Assembly: GCF_010727475.1 (NCBI RefSeq)
Contig: NZ_AP022567.1
Span: 6,820,001-6,884,000, forward strand
Source: Mycolicibacterium mageritense
Lineage (GTDB): Bacteria > Actinomycetota > Actinomycetes > Mycobacteriales > Mycobacteriaceae
Length of the DNA: 64,000 nt
Direction: 5' to 3'
Each line of letters opens with the position of its first letter. The stretch's first letter is position 1. The notes under the pieces are model-generated. The model was given only the letters and a program-made list of their open reading frames with translations. It ran no database searches and was not told the DNA's origin. Below are positions 35,428-43,533 of this stretch, piece by piece. The position numbers and the translations under genes are program-made.

Positions 35428-36855
35428 ATGCCGTTGGCCGCTGGTGCGATATTCGCCGGCTACACCATCGTGCGGCCGCTGGGGTCCGGTGGCATGGGCG
35501 AGGTGTATCTCGCCCGGCATCCGCGGCTACCCCGGCAGGATGCGCTGAAGGTGCTGCCCACGTCCATCTCGGCCGACACCGAGTACCGCGAACGGTTCCA
35601 CCGCGAGGCCGACATCGCTGCGGCGCTGTGGCATCCGCACATCGTGGCGATCCACGACCGCGGCGACGAGCACGGCCAGCTGTGGATCTCCATGGACTAC
35701 GTCGACGGCACCGACGCGGGCAAGTTGCTGCGGGACCGCTATCCGCACGGCATGCCGCCCCACCAGGCGTGCCAGATCATCTCGGCAGTCGCCGATGCAC
35801 TCGACTACGCGCACCAACGCGACCTGCTGCACCGCGACGTCAAACCCGCGAACATCCTGCTGGCCAAACCCGATTCCGACGAACAGCGGATCATGTTGGC
35901 CGACTTCGGCATTGCCCGCTACGCAAGTGAGGCCAGCGGGTTGACCGCGACCAACATGACGGTGGGCACGGTGGCATACGCGGCGCCCGAGCAACTCCTC
36001 GGCGGCCACCTGGACGGCCGCGCCGACCAATACGCCTTGGCCGCCACGGCCTTCCAGCTGCTGACCGGTTCACCGCCGTTCGAGCACACCAATCCGGCAG
36101 TCGTGATCAGCCAGCACCTTTCGGCCGCCCCGCCGGCCGTCGGCGAACGGCATCCGCACCTGGCGGCCTTCGATCCCGTCCTGGGCAAGGCCTTGGCCAA
36201 GGATCCCAAGGACCGGTTCGCGCGGTGCGCAGACTTCGCCCGCGCGCTGCGTCATCACCTCGACGACGGCGACGGCGCGGTCGACGCCACCCGGCCCGCG
36301 CCCGTCGCAACCCCCGCAGCCACGCGTACGTGGCTGCGGACCGGGGTTGTCCTGCCCGCGGTGCTCGCGATACTGCTCGCCGTGGCAATCGTGGTCGCGG
36401 TGACGGAATTCCGGCGCGCCGACGACGAAAGCACAACGGCACGTGCGCAATCGACGTCCAGCGTGTCGCCTGCCACCGCGCGGCCGCCGAACCCGTCCAG
36501 CACCGTGCCGCCGCCGCCCGCCGCTCCCCCGCCGGTGACCGACACCGAGACGGTCACCGAAACCACCACGGCAGCACCCGCATCCGTGGTGATCGGCGCG
36601 AACTGCACACCGGTCGGGTCCACCGCGACGACGGCCGACGGGTCCACCGCGTATTGTTCGACGCTGCAGACCACCGGTGCCTCGATCTGGTCCTTGACCC
36701 AGGGCGACATCCCGAGCCCGACCGTGACGGCAGACCCGACGGAACCGGCCCTGCCGGTGGCGGAGGAGTCACCCGTGCGGGTCTGCATGCAGCAGACCGG
36801 CATGACGCGCCGCGAATGCCGGGAATCCATCCGACGCGGCAACGGGCTGCCGTGA
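35428..36855 (+). CDS. Membrane-anchored serine/threonine protein kinase, PknF-like
   Basis: 475 residues. Kinase domain about 12-275: glycine loop LGSGGMGEVYLA, catalytic Lys41 (DALKVLP), HRDVKPANIL (Asp137), DFG (Asp159) and an activation loop with Thr173, Thr175 and Thr178 before APEQ. One transmembrane helix at about 304-324 leads to an extracellular part of about 150 residues, Pro/Thr/Ser-rich at first (PPPPAAPPPVTDTETVTETTTAAP) and then with four cysteines. Start and kinase domain resemble PknF of M. tuberculosis. The outer domain is unlike a PASTA domain. The F420-type monooxygenase gene follows by GTGA overlap. Confidence 0.92.
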   Translation: MPLAAGAIFAGYTIVRPLGSGGMGEVYLARHPRLPRQDALKVLPTSISADTEYRERFHREADIAAALWHPHIVAIHDRGDEHGQLWISMDYVDGTDAGKLLRDRYPHGMPPHQACQIISAVADALDYAHQRDLLHRDVKPANILLAKPDSDEQRIMLADFGIARYASEASGLTATNMTVGTVAYAAPEQLLGGHLDGRADQYALAATAFQLLTGSPPFEHTNPAVVISQHLSAAPPAVGERHPHLAAFDPVLGKALAKDPKDRFARCADFARALRHHLDDGDGAVDATRPAPVATPAATRTWLRTGVVLPAVLAILLAVAIVVAVTEFRRADDESTTARAQSTSSVSPATARPPNPSSTVPPPPAAPPPVTDTETVTETTTAAPASVVIGANCTPVGSTATTADGSTAYCSTLQTTGASIWSLTQGDIPSPTVTADPTEPALPVAEESPVRVCMQQTGMTRRECRESIRRGNGLP

Positions 36856-37727
36856 AATACGCCGTGCTGGCCCCGGTCGCGGCAGCGGTCACCGCAGATC
36901 CGCAGTGGATGACCGCCTTCGCCCAGCATGTCGAAGCGTGCGGCTTCGAATCCATCGTGGTGGTCGAGCACACCGTGCTGATGTCCGAGTACACCAGCGT
37001 CTACCCGTACGACACGTCGGGCCGCGTCGAACTCCCGGCGGACTGCCCGGTGCCCGATCCCCTTGACCTGCTGGCATTTCTGGCCGGCCAGACCACCACG
37101 CTCGGACTGGCCACAGGCGTGCTGGTGCTGCCGAACCATCATCCGGTGGTACTGGCGAAGCGGGTCGCGACGCTCGACGTGCTGAGCGGCGGGCGGCTGC
37201 GCCTCGCGGTGGGTGCCGGGTGGCTCAAAGAGGAGATCGAAGCGTGCGGAACGGATTTCGAAAGCCGCGGCAGGCGCGCCGACGAACAGCTCGCGGTACT
37301 ACGCACGCTGTGGCAAGACCACCCCGGCGGAGCCGCCTTCCACGGTGAGTTCTTCGAGTTCGAGCACGCGATGTCCTACCCGAAACCCCGCGGGCACGTC
37401 CCCGTCCACATCGGCGGGCACAGCCGCGCCGCCGCCCGGCGCGCCGGCCGGCTCGGCGACGGGTTCCAACCGCTCGGAGTCGCGGGCCAAGAGCTGGCCG
37501 ACTTGCTCGACGTGATGCGCACTGCGGCAACCGAATCCGGTCGCGACCCGGCAGCTCTGGAGGTGACCCTGGGTCATCTGGTGACCAAGATCGACGCCGA
37601 CCGTGCGGGCCGCCTGGCCGAGCTGGGTGCCGACCGCGTCGTCCTGGCGATGCCTACGGTCGGCAGCCTCGACGAAGCCCGCGAGGCACTGTCGGCATGT
37701 GCGCAGCGGCTGGGCCTCCTACCGTGA
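36852..37727 (+). CDS. F420-dependent luciferase-like oxidoreductase
   Basis: 291 residues, GTG start overlapping the kinase stop. TIM-barrel of the luciferase-like monooxygenase superfamily: GFESIVVVEHTVL near residue 30, ATGVLVLPNHHPVVLAKRVATLDVLSGGRLRLAVGAGWLKEEIEACGTDF (about 89-138) with the usual F420-binding region, and VPVHIGGHSRAAARRAGRLGDGF. Typical subfamily length is 280-310. Likely uses F420; substrate not known. Translationally coupled to the kinase before and the SnoaL-like gene after. Confidence 0.88.
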   Translation: MKYAVLAPVAAAVTADPQWMTAFAQHVEACGFESIVVVEHTVLMSEYTSVYPYDTSGRVELPADCPVPDPLDLLAFLAGQTTTLGLATGVLVLPNHHPVVLAKRVATLDVLSGGRLRLAVGAGWLKEEIEACGTDFESRGRRADEQLAVLRTLWQDHPGGAAFHGEFFEFEHAMSYPKPRGHVPVHIGGHSRAAARRAGRLGDGFQPLGVAGQELADLLDVMRTAATESGRDPAALEVTLGHLVTKIDADRAGRLAELGADRVVLAMPTVGSLDEAREALSACAQRLGLLP

Positions 37728-38314
37728 CCCTCACCGTCGCCGACCGGTTGGCACTGGCCGACCTCGTGCACCTCTACGCGGCGGCAGTGGACGACCGCCG
37801 GTTCGATGACGTGGTCGAATTATTCACCGAGACAGCAGAATTGCGGTTGCCTGAACCACCCGCCAGCTTGGATCCGGTGCGGCGGTGGCACGGTCGCACC
37901 GGGGTGCGCTCGGCATTGAGGTCACTTGCGGACGTGGCGCGCACTCAGCACGACATCGTTGGTGAGGTGTACGCCGCGGGGCCGTCGGTCGACTACGCGC
38001 TGGGCCGGATCACCGCAGTGGCACACCACTGGAATTTCGGCGCCGATCAGCCCACCGACCTGGTGTGGCATGTGCGCTACGACGACGAGTACCTCCGGAC
38101 TCCCGCCGGCTGGCGGATCCACGGACGCGCACTGACCATCAACGCTGTCGAGACGCGGACTCTGCGCCGGCTGCGGGCCCACCCTCGTGGTAATCCGCCA
38201 GTTCCGGCGCAGCCATCAGTTCGTCCAGCAACGGGCGCTGACCGACCAGCAGCTTCGCCCGGGCCACGGCGACCGGAAACCAACCCACCCGGTCGATTTC
38301 GGGAAACTCCATGA
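37724..38314 (+). CDS. SnoaL-like (NTF2-fold) domain protein with antisense-overlapping tail
   Basis: 196 residues; residues 1-145 are an NTF2-like fold (VADRLALADLVHLYAAAVDDRRFDDVVELFTETAEL and DDEYLRTPAGWRIHGRALT). It starts by GTGA overlap with the luciferase-like gene, so the three-gene unit runs kinase, F420 enzyme, SnoaL. The last 50 codons (PRGNPPVPAQPSVRPATGADRP and on) are disordered and lie opposite the end of the NUDIX gene, an overlap of 176 bp. The tail may be real, since no earlier stop exists in frame, but its function is doubtful. Confidence 0.78.
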   Translation: MTLTVADRLALADLVHLYAAAVDDRRFDDVVELFTETAELRLPEPPASLDPVRRWHGRTGVRSALRSLADVARTQHDIVGEVYAAGPSVDYALGRITAVAHHWNFGADQPTDLVWHVRYDDEYLRTPAGWRIHGRALTINAVETRTLRRLRAHPRGNPPVPAQPSVRPATGADRPAASPGPRRPETNPPGRFRETP

Positions 38315-38660
38315 TCCGCCCGGATCCCTTCGGCCACTCGATGGTGACCAGGTTGCTCGTCGCGGCAGCCGGATCGAAATCGCCGCGTACGGCGAACGCT
38401 GTGACGATCTTGCCACCCGCCTGGCGGACCGGCGTCAGGTCACGACGCGGACCGTCCGGTGGCGCAGCTCCCAGCTCCTCGGTGAATTCACGGCGCGCCG
38501 CGAGCCATGGCTCCTCGTCGGCGAGGTATTCGCCTTTGGGCACCGACCAGGCTCCGTCGTCCTTGCGGGCCCAGAACGGCCCTCCTGGGTGTGCGATGAG
38601 GACTTCCACGACATCGTCGACGATGCGGTACAGCAGGAGCCCCGCGCTCAGCTTCGGCAT
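38139..38660 (-). CDS. NUDIX hydrolase
   Basis: 173 residues, ATG at 38660 chosen over a further upstream one because it begins the family fold MPKLSAGLLLYRIVDD. The NUDIX box GEYLADEEPWLAARREFTEELGA at about residues 43-65 fits G-x5-E-x7-RExxEExG. The AWSVPKGEYL and PEIDRVGWFP pieces are usual for the small, MutT-like actinobacterial NUDIX proteins. Likely removes NMP from nucleoside-diphosphate derivatives; substrate unknown. Convergent with the SnoaL-like gene, whose 3' end it overlaps by 176 bp. Confidence 0.88.
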   Translation of the reverse strand: MPKLSAGLLLYRIVDDVVEVLIAHPGGPFWARKDDGAWSVPKGEYLADEEPWLAARREFTEELGAAPPDGPRRDLTPVRQAGGKIVTAFAVRGDFDPAAATSNLVTIEWPKGSGRIMEFPEIDRVGWFPVAVARAKLLVGQRPLLDELMAAPELADYHEGGPAAGAESASRQR

Positions 38661-38723
38661 TGGGTGCAGCCTACGCGTGGGGTCCGTGCCGGGCACTCAC
38701 CGGCGATGGCGGATGCTGGTGGC

Positions 38724-39542
38724 ATGACCCGCCCCGGGCCGGTGCGCCGCTGGGATCCACTGCGGCCGCTCGACATGCTGGCGTCGCTGTGGTCGGCGGC
38801 CGCGGTCGCGCCCGTCACCGGCAGCGCGGCAACGGCATATCGCACGTTGTTCTTCACCGCCCGGCGACTGGTCGTCGGTCGGCGCATCGGGCTGCGGTTC
38901 GACGACATCGACCTCACGCTCACAGTCACGGAGTTCGATTCCCAGCTGGACATGCGGGCCCTGACGGTCGGTCAGCTCGGCAACGTCCAGCTGGCGGCGC
39001 GTGACATCGACTGGGGCGGAACCCGCTTTGCGCGCGCCACGGCCGTCGTACACAACGCCCACCTCCGGCCCACGGTCCCACCGGTCTTGGTCGCGGCGCC
39101 CGTGGAGTTGTCCCTCGACATCCCGGCGCCCGCGCTCGACGATCTGTTCGCCTGGGCCGCTCCCCGGTTCCGGGTGCATGTCGGGCCCGACGGCGTCGCG
39201 CGGCTACGGCTCGCGCGCCGCCCCCGCCTCGGGAACCTTGAACTCGACGGACGCCTCGACGGCTCGGTGTTGAGGCTGGTTCCGCGCGGGGTGAGGGTCG
39301 GCCGGCGCCGCTGGGCCCTGCCTGCCCGAACACCGTCGTATTCGATCCGCCTGCCCGAACTTCCGCACGGCCTGCAGCTCACCGGGATCAGCGTCGCTCC
39401 CCATCTCGTGCGGGTGCATGGCGTCGTGCCCGAGTGGCAGTTGCCGCTCCCGCGGGGACGACTCGACGAGCTGGTGGGTCAGCTCAGCGCAGTCGGCCGA
39501 CCGTTGACTGTTCCGATGAACCTCGCCAGGCTGCTGCGCTGA
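38724..39542 (+). CDS. LmeA/DUF2993-like lipid-binding protein, cytoplasmic variant
   Basis: 272 residues. The beta-rich pattern RIGLRFDDIDLTLTV...MRALTVGQLGNVQLAARDIDW...LRLVPRGVRVGRRRWALP...YSIRLPELPHGLQLTGISVAPHLVRVHGVVPEW is that of the DUF2993/LmeA family, which in mycobacteria includes an enzyme of mannan processing. Here the N-terminus has no signal peptide, only a mildly hydrophobic stretch at about 20-45. Function is thus only a family-level guess. Confidence 0.7.
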   Translation: MTRPGPVRRWDPLRPLDMLASLWSAAAVAPVTGSAATAYRTLFFTARRLVVGRRIGLRFDDIDLTLTVTEFDSQLDMRALTVGQLGNVQLAARDIDWGGTRFARATAVVHNAHLRPTVPPVLVAAPVELSLDIPAPALDDLFAWAAPRFRVHVGPDGVARLRLARRPRLGNLELDGRLDGSVLRLVPRGVRVGRRRWALPARTPSYSIRLPELPHGLQLTGISVAPHLVRVHGVVPEWQLPLPRGRLDELVGQLSAVGRPLTVPMNLARLLR

Positions 39543-39550
39543 ACGTCAGC

Positions 39551-39580
39551 CGCATCACTTTGCTGGCGAGACGTGATGCG
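39551..39580 (+). terminator. Stem-loop after the DUF2993-like gene, possible terminator
   Basis: Arms CGCATCAC (39551-39558) and GTGATGCG (39573-39580) begin eight bases after the stop codon, with a 14-base loop. A second inverted repeat, TGAGACG-TG-CGTCTCA, lies at 39597-39612. The rest of the 285-bp gap to the next gene shows no recognisable site except a purine-rich ribosome region near 39814. Confidence 0.5.
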
Positions 39581-39827
39581 CGCCACTGCCAACATGTGAG
39601 ACGTGCGTCTCATTCCTAGTCCCGGGTGGTGCGGGACATCCGTCTCCACGCCGCGTTCCTGCCAATCTGCAACATTTTTCTGCCAGTGGAATTAAATCTC
39701 TGAACAGCAGGTTTAACCGCTTGTAACAGGAAGTGATCTTGACGATGACCACCCGGTGAACACGCGTCGCACGCGCATCGGCACCGCGGCTCGACAGACA
39801 ACCGAACACCGAAAGAAGGCACCAAAG

Positions 39828-40127
39828 ATGAAGAAGATCGGATTTGCTACAGCACTCGCCGGCGGCGCTGTCGCCGCCGTGATCGGCCTTGCCGCGCCCG
39901 CGCAGGCCGCACCGTCGGGCCCGGGCAACGCCCAGCAGACCATCAGCGACCTGCAGGCGCAGGGCTACACCGTGATCGTCAACCGGACCGGCACCACACC
40001 GCTCGAGAAGGCGACCGTGGTCGCGGTCCGGCCGGGTCAGACGTACTCCCGCACCGACTCGGGCAACCCGGGCGACAGCAGGCAGACCACCGTCACCGGC
40101 AAGACGGTTTACGTGGACGTGAAGTAA
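39828..40127 (+). CDS. Small secreted mycobacterial protein
   Basis: 99 residues with signal peptide MKKIGFATALAGGAVAAVIGLAAPAQAA (cleavage near residue 28). The mature 71 residues (GPGNAQQTISDLQAQGYTVIVNRTGTTPLEKATVVAVRPGQTYS) form one compact, PASTA-like module with no cysteine, related to other small secreted mycobacterial proteins. A GAAAGAAGG ribosome site precedes the ATG. Function unknown. A GC-rich hairpin follows the stop codon by 35 bases. Confidence 0.85.
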   Translation: MKKIGFATALAGGAVAAVIGLAAPAQAAPSGPGNAQQTISDLQAQGYTVIVNRTGTTPLEKATVVAVRPGQTYSRTDSGNPGDSRQTTVTGKTVYVDVK

Positions 40128-40162
40128 TCCCCAACAAGGCCGTACATCGGCTCGACATCATG

Positions 40163-40189
40163 GTGGGGCGCCCAATTCGGGCGCCCCAC
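40163..40189 (+). terminator. Strong GC hairpin, terminator of the small secreted protein gene
   Basis: Arms GTGGGGCGCCC and GGGCGCCCCAC, 11 bp and perfect, loop AATTC. It lies 35 bases after the stop codon of the small secreted gene and ends with GTTGCATTT. Confidence 0.8.
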
Positions 40190-40237
40190 GTTGCATTTCA
40201 CCGGCAGGCCCGGCGCTGAACTGCGGTCTGACAGCGC

Positions 40238-40243
40238 TAAAGT
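40238..40243 (+). promoter_or_regulatory. Likely -10 element of a leaderless SGNH hydrolase gene
   Basis: TAAAGT followed by seven bases and the GTG at 40251. No ribosome site is present. The hexamer lies 49 bases beyond the hairpin terminator. Confidence 0.55.
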
Positions 40244-40250
40244 CGCCACC

Positions 40251-41024
40251 GTGCCACGATTCACCCGATATGTCGCACTCGGCGACAGTCAGACCGAGGG
40301 ATTGTGGGATGGCGACGACGACAACGGCCTGATGGGATTCGCCGATCGGCTGGCTGTCGAGATCGACCAGCTCTACCCCGGTTTGGCATACGCGAACCTG
40401 GCCGTCCGGGGCCGGCGCATCGGTGATGTGCTCACCGATCAGCTCCCACGCGCCCTGGCGATGCGACCCGACCTCGTCACGGTCTGCATCGGGATGAACG
40501 ACGTGACCAGGCCGGGCCGGGCGTTCGGCCGCGCACTGGCAGATCTGGAGCGCATCTACGCCGCACTCGACCGCTCGGGAGCGACCGTGGTCACCACCAC
40601 GTTTCCCGACATCACCCAGATCCTGCCGGTCGGCCGACTCCTCGGCGGGCGCGTGCTACAGATCAACGACACCATCGTCGAGGCTGCGAACCGCTACGGG
40701 TTCCGGCTCGTCGACCTGTATTCCGCGCCGTCGATGCGCGAACCGGACACCTGGAGCGCCGACCGGGTACACGGGTCGGCAAGAGGGCACGCGCTGTTCG
40801 CGGCCGCTGCCGCCGAAGCCCTGGAATTGCCGGGCAGCAACCATGATTGGGCCGCCGCGAGTGGCCCGGCCGCACCCGAGCAGTCGTTCCGGTCCCGCGC
40901 CTACTCGCAGGCGTTGTGGACGCAGAACATGCTCATGCCGTGGATCTGGCGGCATCTCCGCGGGCGGTCGAGCGATGCGGGGCGTGGCCCGCGGCGCCCG
41001 GCCCTGATGAGCCTGAGCGCCTAG
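40251..41024 (+). CDS. SGNH/GDSL-type esterase or lipase
   Basis: 257 residues from GTG 40251, which begins VPRFTRYVALGDSQTEG. SGNH blocks: GDSQ (nucleophile Ser13), VCIGMNDVTRPG (block III Asn) and SADRVHGSARGHALF with the Asp-His pair at about residues 185-188. The C-terminal extension (QALWTQNMLMPWIWRHLRGR) is amphipathic and could attach the enzyme to membranes. No signal peptide. Substrate: carboxylic esters, detail unknown. Similar hydrolases are common in mycobacteria. Confidence 0.9.
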   Translation: MPRFTRYVALGDSQTEGLWDGDDDNGLMGFADRLAVEIDQLYPGLAYANLAVRGRRIGDVLTDQLPRALAMRPDLVTVCIGMNDVTRPGRAFGRALADLERIYAALDRSGATVVTTTFPDITQILPVGRLLGGRVLQINDTIVEAANRYGFRLVDLYSAPSMREPDTWSADRVHGSARGHALFAAAAAEALELPGSNHDWAAASGPAAPEQSFRSRAYSQALWTQNMLMPWIWRHLRGRSSDAGRGPRRPALMSLSA

Positions 41025-41033
41025 AACTGCGCC

Positions 41034-41597
41034 TCAGACCCCGGTCCACGCCGCGTCGAGCCGGTCGCCGACATCGATGACCTTGGCTTTCTCCGATTCC
41101 GGACTGTCGATCTCGCCGGCCACGTGAGCAGCGATGAATCGCTTGATCTCGGCGTCGACGCCGGCCAGGATGCGCAGCACCTCGGCGCGGAGCGACTTGG
41201 AGGTGACGTGGATCGAGATGTCCGATGGCCGCGGCTTTTTCACGTCGAGAATCAACAGCAGCGGCTCGGCCGCCACGGCCGAGGCCCGCAGCGCGATCTC
41301 GCCGAACACCATGAACTGCGGACGGTCGATGCGCAGGTCGATGATCATGTCGATTTCCAGCGGGATCCGGATCGAGAACGTGATGGTCTCGCCGACATGC
41401 CGGGTCACCCGCGGTTTCTGAATTTTCACCCGCGCGGTGACCTTGGCAATCTTCCCGGGCCCCTGCCCGATGGGGCCCATCTCGAATTCGTCGCCGGCGA
41501 TCGCACCGATGGCGTCACCGACGCGTTCTTCGGTGACGGCAACCTCGAAGAATCGGCGGCCGAATTCTTCGTAGGTGATGTAGTCGTGGTCAGCCAT
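41034..41597 (-). CDS. Conserved actinobacterial hypothetical protein
   Basis: 187 residues, no signal peptide. Middle region FSIRIPLEIDMIIDLRIDRPQFMVFGEIALRASAVAAEPLLLILDVKKPRP (about 75-125) is a beta-rich, lipid-binding-like sandwich; the C-terminal EVLRILAGVDAEIKRFIAAHVAGEI is helical. The start YITYEEFGRRFFEVAV is conserved in mycobacterial relatives as far as I recall. No catalytic motif is seen. Convergent with the SGNH hydrolase (9-bp gap), with no operon partner. Confidence 0.75.
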   Translation of the reverse strand: MADHDYITYEEFGRRFFEVAVTEERVGDAIGAIAGDEFEMGPIGQGPGKIAKVTARVKIQKPRVTRHVGETITFSIRIPLEIDMIIDLRIDRPQFMVFGEIALRASAVAAEPLLLILDVKKPRPSDISIHVTSKSLRAEVLRILAGVDAEIKRFIAAHVAGEIDSPESEKAKVIDVGDRLDAAWTGV

Positions 41598-41668
41598 GGT
41601 GTTGATACGGTCTCACGTCGGTGGCCTGCGGCGGTACAACCGGGCCGACACCGGGCGGTTTGCCCAGC

Positions 41669-42463
41669 TCAGCCGGCGAAGTACCGCAGGCGTCGCACGG
41701 TCTGCGTACCGGGCGTGAGGTCCGCGATGAGGACACCGGGATCCCGGTCGCCCCGAAACCCGGCCACCAGGCTGTATCCCGACGTGATGGGCTTGCGCCA
41801 TCGAGTGCCTGCCGTCAGTGCCGACAGTTCGGCAGTGCCCATCGATTCGGCATCGCCGCGGCGGATCTCGGTGTCGCGGGAGACCTGCCGCCGCACCGCG
41901 ACCTCGTCGCCCGCGCACAGGGCATCGAGCAGCCGCGTGAAGCGGCCGCGTCCCCGCCGGCCCGCCCTGCGGAAGCCCCTGGCAAATCCCAGCGCACCGG
42001 CGGGCCCCTGGTTGCGCAGCAGGGCGCCCGCCAGGTGCAGACCGGCAGGCCCGGCGGCAGGCCCACTGCGCAGGAACTGCCCCACCATGGCCGGCAACTC
42101 CCAGTACGCCTGCAGTTGGGTTATCTGCAAGTCCGGACCCGCGGGTTGCAGCGCGTAACGCAGGTAGGCGGGGATATGCATGGTCACCGAGGGCCCCATG
42201 GCCACCTCGAGTTCGAGGTCACGGATCACCGTCGTCGCCTCGACGACGTCGACGTCGCGGTGGAACGTGATGTCGCGGGGACCGATGAAGGTGTCGTAGA
42301 ACCGCGCGATCCGGTCGGTGCCGCGGTGCGGTCGGGAGCCGACGGGATCTTCGACCTGTCCGCCCGCAGCGAACAATCCCACCCAGCCGTCGCGGTCGTG
42401 GGTCGTCGCGGCCTGCGGCGATCGGTCGGCGGCGGCAATCAGGTCGGCACGGGTGAAGGGCAT
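41669..42463 (-). CDS. Hypothetical protein with N-terminal SnoaL/NTF2-like domain
   Basis: 264 residues. The first 130 (AAATTHDRDGWVGLFAAGGQVEDPVGSRPHRGTDRIARFYDTFIGPRDITFHRDVDVVEATTVIRDLELEVAM) have the NTF2-fold of ketosteroid isomerase-like proteins. The C-terminal 130 residues (FARGFRRAGRRGRGRFTRLLDALCAGD and RWRKPITSGYSLVAGF) start basic and may be a second, degenerate NTF2 domain. Catalytic residues cannot be assigned. Function unknown. Confidence 0.72.
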   Translation of the reverse strand: MPFTRADLIAAADRSPQAATTHDRDGWVGLFAAGGQVEDPVGSRPHRGTDRIARFYDTFIGPRDITFHRDVDVVEATTVIRDLELEVAMGPSVTMHIPAYLRYALQPAGPDLQITQLQAYWELPAMVGQFLRSGPAAGPAGLHLAGALLRNQGPAGALGFARGFRRAGRRGRGRFTRLLDALCAGDEVAVRRQVSRDTEIRRGDAESMGTAELSALTAGTRWRKPITSGYSLVAGFRGDRDPGVLIADLTPGTQTVRRLRYFAG

Positions 42464-42559
42464 AGGGATCGTTTACCACCCCGCCCGGTTGCGCCTGCGC
42501 GCACACTGGAGGTTGACCACGTTTCCCCGGTTTACCGGACTGCATTAGAGAGGGACGCG

Positions 42560-42919
42560 ATGAGCGGACCATTCGGATTCGACCCCGACGACCTCGACCG
42601 CGTCGCCCGCGAGGCCCTCGACGGGATCAGCAAGTTCTTCGTGACTTCGGGCGAGCGCGCAGGTTGGGCCGGCTTGGTCGACGAGTTCGCGCGGTTCACC
42701 AAACCCCGTACCGAACCGGAGACCACCGGTGAGACCGGTGACGGCGTATGGGCCATCTTCACGGTCGACGACGACGGCGGTGCCCGCATCGAACAGGTCT
42801 TCCGGACCGAGCTCGATGCGTTGCGCGCCAACAGCCGCAACACCGACCCGACGCGGCGCGTGCGGTTCCTGCCGTACGGCATCGCCGTGAGCGTGCTCGA
42901 CGCCGACACCGCGGAGTAG
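42560..42919 (+). CDS. Conserved actinobacterial hypothetical protein
   Basis: 119 residues, GAGAGGGA ribosome site five bases before the ATG. Short helical N-terminus (DPDDLDRVAREALDGISKFFVTSGERAGWAGLVDEFARF) then a beta-rich part WAIFTVDDDGGARIEQVFRTELDALRANSRNTDPTRRVRFLPYGIAVSVL, a compact fold seen in small mycobacterial proteins. Cytoplasmic, no motif. Alone between a convergent and a co-directional gene; no operon. Confidence 0.75.
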   Translation: MSGPFGFDPDDLDRVAREALDGISKFFVTSGERAGWAGLVDEFARFTKPRTEPETTGETGDGVWAIFTVDDDGGARIEQVFRTELDALRANSRNTDPTRRVRFLPYGIAVSVLDADTAE

Positions 42920-43019
42920 TCGTCGGCAAAACTCGACCGGCTCCAGGTTCGACCGACTAGGCTTCTGGCCCAGCGCTAACGAGTCGGTCTGTGCTGGCCG
43001 GCCAACCTGAGGGTGGGAC

Positions 43020-43445
43020 ATGATTCGCGAACTCTTCGTCGCCGCGTCGATCGCCGGGGCTGCGGTGGCCGCCGCGCCCGGCGCGGCCGCCGATCCGAAC
43101 GACAACATGTATTTCGATCAGCCGGGCCGCTATTCGACCGATGTGCCGGGGATGAGCTACGAGGCCTACAACGGTGCGCCGTGCTTCAGCTGGGAACGCA
43201 ACGTCTTCGGCCGCGGTCCCGGTGGCGAGGCCATGCAGTGCCGCTGGATTCCCAACCAGTGGCCGCCCGTGGACACCGGGTTCTGGACCTACGCATACCC
43301 GTTGCACGGCGTGCAGGAGATCGGCTCACCGTGCCCGGGCCCGCAGGCTGCGGCGCAGTCCCCCGACGGGCGGCCCATGTTGTGCCTGGGCGCGCAGGGC
43401 TGGCAGCCGGGTGTCCTGACCGGCGCAGGTTTCTTCCCGCAGTAA
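43020..43445 (+). CDS. Small secreted mycobacterial protein, cysteine-bearing
   Basis: 141 residues, ribosome site GAGGGTGGGAC before ATG 43020. Signal peptide residues 1-24 (IRELFVAASIAGAAVAAAPGAAA). The mature domain has four cysteines, two pairs likely bonded, with YEAYNGAPCFSWERNVFGRGPGGEAMQCRWIPNQWPPVDTGFW and the end GAQGWQPGVLTGAGFFP. Many mycobacterial exported proteins share this W-rich type. Function unknown. Confidence 0.82.
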   Translation: MIRELFVAASIAGAAVAAAPGAAADPNDNMYFDQPGRYSTDVPGMSYEAYNGAPCFSWERNVFGRGPGGEAMQCRWIPNQWPPVDTGFWTYAYPLHGVQEIGSPCPGPQAAAQSPDGRPMLCLGAQGWQPGVLTGAGFFPQ

Positions 43446-43472
43446 CCGGTCCGGTGTGACCCACACCGCTGG

Positions 43473-43499
43473 CCATACAGAAATGTGATGAGTGTATGG
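43473..43499. promoter_or_regulatory. Inverted repeat upstream of fadD, possible operator
   Basis: Arms CCATACA (43473-43479) and TGTATGG (43493-43499) with 13 bases between, centred 48 bases before the fadD start. The size suits binding of a dimeric regulator in the fadD promoter. It matches neither KstR nor KstR2 consensus. Confidence 0.45.
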
Positions 43500-43533
43500 T
43501 CGGTGGCATTCCAGCGTGCCACACAGGAGTGCC

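Noticed and set aside
40191..40250. Upstream ATG start for the SGNH hydrolase at 40191
   Set aside because: It would begin within the hairpin terminator region and add residues without similarity; GTG 40251 has a leaderless promoter and begins the family fold.
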